64,000 bases of DNA. Origin: Apostichopus japonicus. Taxonomy: Eukaryota > Echinodermata > Holothuroidea > Aspidochirotida > Stichopodidae. The stretch is taken from the NCBI RefSeq assembly GCF_037975245.1, contig NC_092575.1, positions 1,129,001-1,193,000 of the forward strand, written 5' to 3'. Positions within the stretch are counted from its first letter, which is position 1; every line of letters begins with the position of its first letter. Below are positions 31,601-36,541 of the stretch, in pieces. The position numbers were made by a program, and so were the translations under genes. A model generated the notes under the pieces. The model was not told where the DNA came from and made no database searches. It saw only the letters and a program-made list of their open reading frames with translations.

Positions 31601-33863
31601 AATTTTTTCTCTCTTCTCACCAAGGTTTGTTTTGTTCAACTTAATGTCATTGTTTCTCATAATTTACAATTATGAATATTTATAGTTATTTGAGTGTTGT
31701 AGGGAATGTAAATGAATCAATCGTCAGAGACATCGTGGAGACACACATGCACACATATTGCTCCCTGCAGATGAGAAATTTGGCTATCACTGAGGGCTGT
31801 CAAAAGTGAGGCTTTGTCTGTAAATTCTCATGCAGTTTTGAATCATTCATAACCTTTTTTTAATTTTTTTTTATTTAATGATTAAATAAACATATCCTCA
31901 TGACTTTGAATTGTGTTTTCTGCTCACAGATGGTAGAAGACCTCATAGCCATTCCTCTGTGCCACACGACAACCACCACCACCACCAACAGCCGAGGAGA
32001 CCCGCTTCTGGCCACAACAGGGAGCAACACCCCCCGCCCGTCCCCATGCAGTCGGAGCGGAAGGCCCATCATCGAGAGATGGAACTGAGCCATCCACCAC
32101 CTCATACACACTACAACACCATCGGCCAGACTCACGACCGTAGGATCAAGCTGGAGAAGGTGGACAACGAGAACAAGGGAACTACCTCCAGCACCGGAAC
32201 CAAACTCATGGCCGCGGTGTTCGAAAAGGATCAGCCATGCGCGGAGGGCAAAAACATTAAGAAAGAACACGATGAAAACTCGGGAGCCTTCACTGCAGCA
32301 ACTCTGATAGATCATATCATCCACAAATCTATCAATCAGCCGTCTGAAGACGAAGTTCAAACAGAGCTCGTCCAGAACAATGCGGGTGGGGCGCCCCCGC
32401 ATTCGCTACCTCAGCTGCAGTCCTCCCAGCCCAAGCATAGGTCTGGGACGAGAATAATAGACGAGTTGATCGTCCACCAGATTAAACACGAGAGTCCGGA
32501 CGAGAAACTGCCCACTAGTCAAAGTACTCCAATGGCCCCCTTGAAGAATCAAGGGGGCGGGGCTAAATTTAATTATAACGAAAGAGGCGGCGGCCACGCC
32601 CAGAATCATATAGACTCCTCCCTGTCGACTTCGTCAGGAATGTTTAGGCATAGCACCATACCGGCTCCCTCCAGAACCATGACAATCGGTGACCATATCA
32701 ACTCAATTGTTAGCAATTTCACCCATCAAAAGGTGTCCAGTGCAGAGTGTGTGGACTCTACCACTGCCCACAGGGGTCTGGAGAGATCTGTCAACGAGAT
32801 GGGTTTCCCCCAGCAGAAGAGTCCTAGGCCAGTAAATGACAGCCATTCAATGAAAGGTAACCGAACGCTCTCCCCTGGTGATGCAGGGAGCAGGGCTGAC
32901 AGCACAGTCAAGAATTTTTCCAAACGGAGTGAGCCCGGTCCGGATCACAAGGAGTTTCAGAGCGGCCACATTGATAGCACAGCTGGCCGAGGAGTGCCGT
33001 ACCCCATCTCAAGTAAAGAATCCAAAGAAACTGCCCAGTCCAGAGCGTCGCCGAGGGAAACCATCAGAAACCTGGACGCCGGCCAAATCCCTGGAGGATA
33101 TTCAGCTAGGATTCCCCACAGTGAGAGAGATTTTGTCCGAGGTCAGATGTCACGACCAGATAGTGCCCATAGCAGAACTTCGTGTGTTAATCCCAACTCA
33201 GCCAACAGTGCTGTTTACACCATGGCCCATTTCCCCCCACAGAATACCATGAAACCCCAGTTATCGAGCAGTGCTGCAATCAATTTTTCAAGGGATAATA
33301 TGACAACCTCTGTGCGACCGAGTAATTTTCAGGAATCTATAAACCGCATGATCGAGAGACAAGTCCGTGCCAACGACGGTATTCCCCAGGAAGAGGAGGT
33401 CCAAGAGAGAAGGCCAGTCTCTAGAGGTCACGAATCTGTTCGCCAAGTAGATGCTTACAAACGGAACATGACCATTGCGCAGATGCAAGGTGGTCCACCA
33501 GCTAACGGGCCTCCTAAATCATTATCCAATAAACAGGACCTCGTTGCAAACAAGGAGAATAATATGCATTCCTCGGCAGTTATGCCCAATCCAGGGGGTC
33601 ATCTTACGATGATGCCTTCAGCATCTCATCCGAGTATGATGCCTGGTAACTATGCCTATCCATTAGTGGCATACATGCCTAACCACCAGCCTCAATCAGG
33701 GGTCCACCCAGCAGCTGCCGGTATTCACACCTCCCCCACACACATGGCGTCTGTTCCCAGGGCATCCCCGCTGCTTCAGGCATCCCAGGGGGTTCCCAGG
33801 AGAGATGAGCATCACACACCGTTACTGTCATCTGAGTATGAATGTTTGTCAGACGATGAATGA
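1545..33863 (+). CDS. NCOR: Nuclear receptor corepressor (NCOR1/NCOR2/SMRTER family), 26 coding exons
   Basis: Scaffold of the nuclear NCoR/SMRT-HDAC3 complex that links unliganded nuclear receptors and other repressors to histone deacetylation. Exons: 1545-1678, 1948-2146, 2589-2747, 11041-11211, 11649-11701, 12674-12740, 13431-13516, 14283-14369, 14882-15057, 15624-15766, 16388-16560, 16985-17073, 17460-17622, 18233-18351, 19018-19143, 19411-19464, 20064-20209, 20741-21533, 21833-22697, 23084-23280, 23940-24089, 25381-25527, 26564-26763, 27202-27664, 28165-28284, 31930-33863. Joined length is 7014 nt with every phase matching: 2337 residues, close to the vertebrate proteins (about 2400-2500). 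Order: RRRPSLLSEF motif (25-34), coiled coil (about 130-175), deacetylase-activating domain with SANT1 (about 375-450), Cys-rich region (518-621), SANT2 (about 655-710), disordered region, CoRNR-like boxes (970-979 and 1819-2172), conserved C-terminus LSSEYECLSDDE. The family is certain; NCOR1 versus NCOR2 is not meaningful if this is a pre-duplication invertebrate. The start ATG is the first in its exon, but upstream coding exons are possible. Confidence 0.95.
1948..2146 (+). CDS. NCOR: NCOR coding exon 2
   Basis: The acceptor ATCGTAG ends at 1947 and the donor GTAATA is at 2147. Contains AKRRRLDID, equivalent to the basic SKRPRLE-like patch of vertebrate NCOR. Ends in phase 0. The 442-base intron that follows shows nothing of note. 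Confidence 0.9.
2589..2747 (+). CDS. NCOR: NCOR coding exon 3 (coiled coil, first half)
   Basis: 53 in-frame codons between CCCTAAAG and GTAAAC. SPSKVSKEGLLQAMEKMDRE begins a heptad-like helix ending in NLKKKK. In vertebrate NCOR this N-terminal helical region contacts the TBL1 and GPS2 subunits (family knowledge). Confidence 0.95.
4737..4855. repeat. Short tandem repeat, about 21 bp unit
   Basis: About five imperfect copies of GTCATAGTGGTCCATGATAT within NCOR intron 3. The reverse-strand ORF across it, with repeated MDHYDNI, is a repeat artefact. Confidence 0.85.
8505..8560. repeat. GGGA-rich simple repeat
   Basis: Perfect GGGA tetramers near 8509-8526 are followed by degenerate GGA/GGGT. 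Purine-rich on the transcribed gene's sense strand, inside intron 3. Confidence 0.7.
11041..11211 (+). CDS. NCOR: NCOR coding exon 4
   Basis: The acceptor TTTGCAG ends at 11040 and the donor GTGAGT is at 11212; 57 codons. It completes the coiled coil (QELEQR) and contains ENIVQTIYAENQRKAEDAHK, strongly NCOR-like. Confidence 0.95.
11649..11701 (+). CDS. NCOR: NCOR coding exon 5
   Basis: A 53-nt exon encoding PLYNQMSDEPNHKEVLK, colinear with the PLYNQPSD region of vertebrate NCOR. Donor GTATGT at 11702; 2 nt are carried over. Too short for most ORF filters, but phase and homology are clear. Confidence 0.92.
11738..12360. repeat. 25-bp minisatellite, about 25 copies
   Basis: Unit GATACTATGTATGAAGATTA plus TGTAG, nearly identical throughout, within NCOR intron 5. 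Variant units (ATGAATG at 11921, 12046 and 12196; TAGAATAC at 11961 and 12236) recur 275 bp apart, which is 11 units. This indicates a recent block duplication inside the array. Confidence 0.97.
12674..12740 (+). CDS. NCOR: NCOR coding exon 6
   Basis: 67 nt between ATCACAG and GTAAGT. Encodes NYELSRRFILYFKQQAAERN, which aligns with the LILFFKRRNHARK helix region of vertebrate NCOR. Ends in phase 0. Confidence 0.92.
12741..13430 (+). other. NCOR intron 6, simple repeats only
   Basis: Contains GA-rich and CAGA microsatellite runs at about 12780-12855 and a GGGAGG-rich stretch near 13047-13090. A 165-residue ORF running out of exon 6 across this intron has low-complexity sequence and is not coding. 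Confidence 0.75.
13431..13516 (+). CDS. NCOR: NCOR coding exon 7
   Basis: The acceptor TTTTCAG ends at 13430 and the donor GTGAGT is at 13517; 2 nt are carried over. Encodes EKNYCQLYNRRMEAWENRME, colinear with vertebrate NCOR. The 766-base intron that follows shows nothing recognisable. Confidence 0.94.
14283..14369 (+). CDS. NCOR: NCOR coding exon 8
   Basis: 87 nt encoding AKDAKTREFFEKQFPEIRKQ and REQQERF, among the most conserved parts of the family. Donor GTAAGT at 14370; 2 nt are carried over. The following 512-base intron is unremarkable. Confidence 0.95.
14882..15057 (+). CDS. NCOR: NCOR coding exon 9 (tandem NAGNAG acceptor)
   Basis: The acceptor reads CTAGCAG, so splicing after either AG (14881 or 14884) stays in frame and only adds or drops one serine. 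Encodes IARSEAELAEIVDGLNEQEA and SLTVIPPMLL, leading into the deacetylase-activating domain. Donor GTATGT at 15058; 1 nt is carried over. Confidence 0.93.
15175..15240. repeat. 32-bp tandem duplication
   Basis: Two adjacent copies of a 32-bp unit containing GTCGATGAGATACACAAGCA, inside NCOR intron 9. The rest of the intron contains no feature. Confidence 0.9.
15624..15766 (+). CDS. NCOR: NCOR coding exon 10 (SANT1 / deacetylase-activating domain)
   Basis: 48 codons. YKDRQRMNMWTNEEREIFRE followed by HPKNFGAIAAFLERK is the first SANT repeat. In vertebrates this forms the DAD that binds and activates HDAC3 with inositol phosphate (family knowledge). Donor GTCAGT at 15767. Confidence 0.97.
16110..16397 (+). 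repeat. 31-bp tandem repeat containing nine 3' splice-site copies
   Basis: Units of about 31 bp, TTCCATTATAGAGTTAACTG plus TTTGATTTGGC, run up to the exon 11 boundary. The acceptor core TTCCATTATAG occurs nine times with AG ends at 16139 + 31n; the last (16387) is the real acceptor. Two copies differ slightly (ATTGTAG, ATTCTAG). Confidence 0.95.
16388..16560 (+). CDS. NCOR: NCOR coding exon 11 (end of SANT1/DAD)
   Basis: Encodes SVPDCVLYYYQNKKRENYKQ, the end of SANT1/DAD, then a Lys/Arg-rich run and an Asp/Glu/Lys-rich linker. Donor GTAAGT at 16561; 2 nt are carried over. Preceded by the duplicated acceptor array. The next intron (16561-16984) contains a C-rich stretch only. Confidence 0.95.
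16985..17073 (+). CDS. NCOR: NCOR coding exon 12
   Basis: 30 codons of low-complexity linker (PKKKDGGDDKEGVNGGG) between SANT1 and the Cys-rich region. Acceptor GCTATCAG, donor GTAAGT. Little conservation is expected; the exon is supported by the splice sites and by phase continuity. Confidence 0.8.
17460..17622 (+). CDS. NCOR: NCOR coding exon 13 (Cys-rich region, part 1)
   Basis: Contains CALCHH (Cys518, Cys521), Cys539 and VCSKC (Cys556, Cys559), a zinc-finger-like spacing between the two SANT domains. The donor is the weak GTTGGT at 17623, chosen because it keeps phase with exon 14; 2 nt are carried over. Confidence 0.88.
17793..17905. repeat. 56-bp tandem duplication
   Basis: Two copies of a unit starting ACTGTAAATCTTAATAAAAT (17793 and 17849) in NCOR intron 13. 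Each carries an AATAAA, so this could be read as an internal poly(A)-signal pair, but nothing else supports premature 3' end formation. Confidence 0.85.
18129..18233 (+). repeat. 52/53-bp duplication including the exon 14 acceptor
   Basis: Copies at 18129-18180 and 18181-18233 both begin ACTTCCTGTGG and both end in CTTCCTT(T)ACAGT. The downstream AG (18232) is the one that keeps the reading frame; the upstream AG (18179) would insert 53 nt and shift it. Confidence 0.93.
18233..18351 (+). CDS. NCOR: NCOR coding exon 14 (Cys-rich region, part 2)
   Basis: Encodes SPCPVISCKTARRKAKRLKP (Cys569, Cys574) and a basic stretch followed by LPTKWFEISEEQ. Donor GTAAGT at 18352; 1 nt is carried over. Confidence 0.88.
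18352..19017 (+). other. NCOR intron 14, nothing recognised
   Basis: 666 bases with a GGGTGG-rich stretch at 18411-18485 and a pyrimidine-rich stretch (CCCTCC) at 18891-18930. No coding character. Confidence 0.7.
19018..19143 (+). CDS. NCOR: NCOR coding exon 15 (Cys-rich region, part 3)
   Basis: Encodes ITKCCPACFHRITRRL (Cys615, Cys616, Cys619, His621), then a polar linker. Donor GTACGT at 19144; 1 nt is carried over. This completes a Cys/His cluster spanning residues 518-621. Confidence 0.9.
19411..19464 (+). CDS. NCOR: NCOR coding exon 16 (start of SANT2)
   Basis: A 54-nt exon, acceptor GCAACAG and donor GTAAAA. Encodes PDWSEKEINAAKQ, the first helix of the second SANT domain, with the conserved Trp656. 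Confidence 0.92.
20064..20209 (+). CDS. NCOR: NCOR coding exon 17 (SANT2)
   Basis: Encodes MRKHGKNWMEVAKGIGTKTD and CENFYKSFRRKHNLDQL, helices 2 and 3 of SANT2, the part of NCOR/SMRT reported to bind histone tails (family knowledge). Donor GTAAGA at 20210. The flanking introns (19465-20063, 20210-20740) hold no feature. Confidence 0.97.
20741..21533 (+). CDS. NCOR: NCOR coding exon 18 (acidic disordered region and CoRNR-like box)
   Basis: 264 codons, rich in Glu, Ser, Lys and Asp, higher in GC than the flanking introns, predicted disordered. It ends with MRDLIDSAIHKHL (L970-L979), whose I-x3-I-x3-L spacing resembles a nuclear-receptor-binding CoRNR box and is repeated in variant form in exon 26. 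Donor GTAAGT. Long reverse-strand ORFs here are shadows of the codon bias. Confidence 0.93.
21833..22697 (+). CDS. NCOR: NCOR coding exon 19
   Basis: 288 codons rich in Pro, Ser, Thr and Arg, largely disordered. It contains IKQEKLSP (1232-1239), an exact psi-K-x-E-x-x-S-P sumoylation-type motif, and GSISQGTP (1251-1258), a motif family typical of NCOR. Donor GTATGT at 22698; 2 nt are carried over. Confidence 0.94.
22761..23002. mobile_element. hAT-like non-autonomous DNA transposon (MITE)
   Basis: About 242 bp in NCOR intron 19. The left end CTGGGGTTCTCCAAATGCAG and the right end AGAAGCCCTGGC form imperfect inverted repeats resembling the CAGGGGTTCTCAA-type ends of hAT elements. Flanks CTTTAGTC (22753-22760) and TTTTAGTC (23003-23010) match at 7 of 8 positions, fitting the 8-bp target-site duplication of hAT. 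No transposase inside. Confidence 0.7.
23084..23280 (+). CDS. NCOR: NCOR coding exon 20
   Basis: The acceptor CGTTTCAG ends at 23083 and the donor GTAAGA is at 23281. Contains RARSRSPATSS and GGSIIQGTP (1301-1309), the second copy of the GSI-x-QGTP motif. Confidence 0.93.
23316..23760. repeat. Degenerate AGT/ACT trinucleotide-rich tract
   Basis: Roughly 440 bases of NCOR intron 20 are dominated by AGTAGT, ATTAGT, ACTAGT and CTAGTA words with no exact long unit. It looks like an old, diverged trinucleotide repeat. ORFs over it consist of Ser/Ile/Thr runs and are not genes. Confidence 0.8.
23940..24089 (+). CDS. NCOR: NCOR coding exon 21
   Basis: 50 codons between TTTTCAG and GTATTT. RVKLEPPPGPE holds a psi-K-x-E site (1349-1352); it is followed by SYDGLNLELIKSLNERG, a candidate amphipathic helix. 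1 nt is carried over. Confidence 0.9.
24090..25380 (+). other. NCOR intron 21, nothing recognised
   Basis: 1.3 kb with no exon or repeat family recognised apart from a C tract of about 17 at 25186-25202, a likely source of polymerase slippage or assembly error. Confidence 0.7.
25381..25527 (+). CDS. NCOR: NCOR coding exon 22
   Basis: Encodes DVALKMSDPSMLYMYTQRHL and a Gly/Tyr/Gln-rich stretch. The acceptor TTCTTCAG ends at 25380 and the donor GTAAGA is at 25528. 1 nt is carried in and out. The following 1036-base intron has no recognisable content. Confidence 0.9.
26564..26763 (+). CDS. NCOR: NCOR coding exon 23
   Basis: 67 codons, Pro/His/Ser/Thr-rich (HPHHPMEGIPGLQFTPFGIP). The acceptor CTTTCAG ends at 26563; the donor GTTGGT at 26764 is weak but restores phase 0 for exon 24. 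Confidence 0.88.
27202..27664 (+). CDS. NCOR: NCOR coding exon 24
   Basis: 154 codons of Pro/Ser/His-rich, probably disordered sequence with HRAPSPSEVKLSRSW and GGSIMQGTPVSW, the third GSI-x-QGTP copy (1618-1626). Donor GTGAGT at 27665; 1 nt is carried over. The next 500-base intron holds only a C-rich stretch. Confidence 0.92.
28165..28284 (+). CDS. NCOR: NCOR coding exon 25
   Basis: Encodes GPSPSSSKSQGSSRRVDIYR and ARKDQMSSIQHE. The acceptor CTTACAG ends at 28164 and the donor GTAGGC is at 28285. 1 nt is carried in and out. Confidence 0.9.
28285..31929 (+). other. NCOR intron 25 (3.6 kb), low-complexity rich
   Basis: No additional exon is recognised. It contains a run of about 20 G near 28682-28701, G-rich repeats at 29505-29565 and a 36-bp duplication at 29749-29815 (AAAAGGGTTAACAGG). 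A long reverse-strand ORF at 29619-30020 is Leu/Pro/Ser/His low complexity derived from these repeats and is not called a gene. Confidence 0.7.
31930..33863 (+). CDS. NCOR: NCOR terminal coding exon 26 (receptor-interaction region)
   Basis: 644 codons plus the stop TGA. It contains four CoRNR-like boxes: LIDHIIHKSI (1819-1828), IIDELIVHQI (1869-1878), IGDHINSIVSNF (1946-1957, the closest match to the DHI-x2-II box of vertebrate NCOR) and ESINRMIERQV (2162-2172). It also has three psi-K-x-E sites (IKLE 1766, IKKE 1803, IKHE 1878). It ends in LLSSEYECLSDDE, matching the conserved corepressor C-terminus. The acceptor CTCACAG ends at 31929. Confidence 0.96.
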
Positions 33864-33899
33864 GTCAGTTTAGACAGTATAGGGTTAGCAATGATGAAC

Positions 33900-34240
33900 A
33901 GAGTAGTAACAAAAGGGCCACCGTGTGTTGGAGGTTGTGGAATAGCTTGGAGATCCTCCAGTGGGAGGTACTAGTGAGGTATGCATTAGACTGAACAGGT
34001 CGAGTGAAGGGTTGTGGGATAGCTTGGAGATGATGAGAAGGTTCTAGTGAGGTATGCATAAGAGAATAGCACTGAACAGGTCGAGTGAAGGGTCCATGGA
34101 GGGTTGTGGGATTAGGTTGGAGATGATGATTTTGTGAAGGCTCAAGTGAGGTATGCATTTAGATAATAGCACTGAACAGGTCGAGTGAAGGGTCCATGGA
34201 GGGTTGTGGGATTAGGTTGGAGATGATGATTTAGTGATGG
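33900..34240 (+). repeat. Imperfect tandem repeats in the NCOR 3' UTR
   Basis: Recurring modules GAGGTATGCAT, ACTGAACAGGTCGAGTGAAG and GGTTGTGGGAT-AGCTTGGAGATGATGA occur about three to four times at uneven spacing (GAGGTATGC at 33976, 34049 and 34148). The last two copies are the most alike. Confidence 0.9.
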
Positions 34241-35087
34241 TTAAGCAGTAGTGATGAAGTATCTGGAGTAATAGAGGTTGCAGGATACCTTGGAACAGTT
34301 ATGAATCATTTTATGAATCCTAGTATCCATTGCTGTACAAGAAATTTTAATGTGCTGTGCTTGACAAAAGAGACACTGCTATGAATCGTACAAAATTTAT
34401 GAAGTCTCAAATGTTGCCATAAATATTTTGAAAGTCTCTTTGAGGGCATTAACCAACTATTTTTTTTTCTAAGTATGCAAAATATGAGATGAGATTTGCA
34501 TCTGTAGATGCTCAGTCTCAAATCACCTTTGACCTGATATTCTATTGTCTGATGACCTGAAACGGCAGAGAGATGGAGAGAGTTTGGAGTGTTTTGGAAG
34601 TAGAAAGAGTACCGAAACATGCAGGTTAGCTTTGTATTGACAAATGTTTGGCTCTGTAGAAAACAGTTGGAATAGATCGGTGGAGAGAAAGGGACAAGAT
34701 TTTGCGGCTAACGGTTTAACTGTCAAAAATCTTTAAAAGTTGGTAAAGTCTTACTTACTCTTAGTCACTGAATGTGATAACGACGGTTGGTGTACAATGA
34801 TATCGCTATATGATATGTGCTGTATAAGGGCTTACTAAGTATAACAACTGTATTGCATTTGGGGTATATATCATAATATATTTACATGATAGTCATATGC
34901 AAATTAAGATGTGGAAATGTTGATGAAGCTTTGTCATAGGAAATGTTTCTCGTGGTAGTCGAGGGTTGCTCAAACGATTTAAAAGGGATTTGTGATTATT
35001 ATTCTAAACTCTTACGGTATTGACCAGAGATGTATCTTGGTGGATTGTGGTAGGTTTCAAGATTCTAGCAATAGTACAGTACATGTG

Positions 35088-35172
35088 GAATATTCTGCAG
35101 TGTTTTCCTATTCTTGAATGTAGTGAAAGCTTACAATACATTCAAGAAATAGGAAAACACTGCAGAATATTC
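35088..35172 (+). ncRNA. Long near-perfect hairpin in the NCOR 3' UTR
   Basis: The left arm AATATTCTGCAGTGTTTTCC continuing to CTTGAATGTA pairs with the right arm TACATTCAAGAAATAGGAAA continuing to TGCAGAATATT. About 34 bp pair with a single one-base bulge, with a loop of about 14 nt. Size and position would suit a miRNA/siRNA precursor or a structured UTR element. I do not recognise a known mature miRNA in it. Confidence 0.5.
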
Positions 35173-36207
35173 AAGGTCCTTAGTACGACTACAATGAGAT
35201 CAGACAGTAATACCTTTATGTAGACTCTCATTATTGCCTCATTTTAGTTGGATATGTGAAGGTATGTGAAAATGTTGTCATTTGTTTACATGGCTTGTAT
35301 TCACTTAATTCAGGTGCTACCTTAGAAATTTTCTATGCGAAGCCTGATTAAATCCCAAGTGAATCAGCCGTATCTTCAATATATAATACAAGAGAACACT
35401 CCACCTAGTTACATAGGTTCAAATGTAAGTTGGGTTGGACCTTAACTCATGGTTTGGGTTGGATCGTTGCCCCTCTCCCCCCCCCCACCCCCTTCCCACC
35501 CACTTAATATTCCAGTGTGTATGTATGATTAGGTAACTGTTGGAATACACTTTGAAAGATCCCACAGCTTTTCATGTTTAATTCACTAACAAGTATAGTT
35601 ACTGCTGATTTGGAGTGGAAGACTCGCTCTATTAAAAACATAGGACACCCAAGATTTTATTAAGTAAAAGTAATAAGTAGCTGATAGGCTAGTGTTGCAA
35701 CATATAAATTTTGAATAAGGTATTACAATGGTTTCTATACTCACATATTTGAGTAAATTGCTGCAGATATCTGCTTTCTTTCAGACAGTCTGTTTCCATG
35801 GTTACTGTGAGACCATCCATGTATTAATAGTTGTTTTGACATTATTTCAATGGTTGTGACTTTGAAATATTTGTGCCCTTTCACATCATGTTAGAGAAGT
35901 ATTCTGTAGGTTTGTAATTGTTTGTGTTTTTAAATTGCCATGACACTATGGGTTTCTCATTGAATTGTTGTAATGGAAGCTGTTAACACACACTTCATTT
36001 TCATTTTCCATCTTCCAATGAAAGTTTATACTAATTGATAAAAAATTCACAATATTGTTTAACAAATTATTCCATGTTTGACGTTTTTTGAAAGGTCCCA
36101 AAGTTGTTGCTCAATAATCCCGTACTTGTAAATTTAGATAGTCTTGAGAAAAATACTACCTATTAAAACACTTTGTGCTAGTTCTTACTAAAGGAAAAAG
36201 TAAAAAA

Positions 36208-36226
36208 AATAAAATAAACCAATAAA
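36208..36226 (+). terminator. Poly(A) signal cluster for NCOR
   Basis: Three AATAAA hexamers (36208, 36213, 36221) are followed by a T/G-rich stretch (TTTGTCTGTCTG, GTGGGTGTTAGG), the usual arrangement around a cleavage site. A further AATAAA lies at 36536-36541. Confidence 0.5.
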
Positions 36227-36535
36227 TTTGTCTGTCTGCACTTGTTCAGTGGGTGTTAGGCACAAAGCCCATCTTAGTTCTGTGGTTTATAGTACTATTG
36301 CATTGGGATCAATAGAACGATCCCTTTTAACTACCCACGTACGTACGTACATTCTGCAAGTGACTTCACATTAATGTTACAATTTATTCTTTTAATCAAA
36401 AAAACTCTTCCAGAGAAGTTGATTCAGATCATGTGATACAGATCATGTTTACAGTGAATTTGATGTTGATTTTTTGTTTTTATTATGATTATTTTTTATT
36501 ATTATGATGGTAAAGTTTGCCAATTGCCTTTTAAG

Positions 36536-36541
36536 AATAAA
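36536..36541 (+). terminator. Alternative AATAAA downstream
   Basis: AATAAA is followed by TGTTACACATTGTTGGGTTCG, a GT-rich downstream element. It may be an alternative distal poly(A) site of NCOR. Confidence 0.3.

Larger units (their letters stand above)
33864..36226 (+). other. NCOR: NCOR 3' untranslated region (inferred extent)
   Basis: AT-rich sequence with no coding character, from the stop codon to a cluster of poly(A) signals. It includes the tandem-repeat block at 33900-34240 and the hairpin at 35088-35172. The exact 3' end is inferred from signals only. Confidence 0.5.

Noticed and set aside
31875-32402. 175-residue reverse ORF opposite NCOR exon 26
   Set aside because: Shadow of a GC-richer coding exon; the plus frame has homology, splice sites and the stop-proximal family tail.
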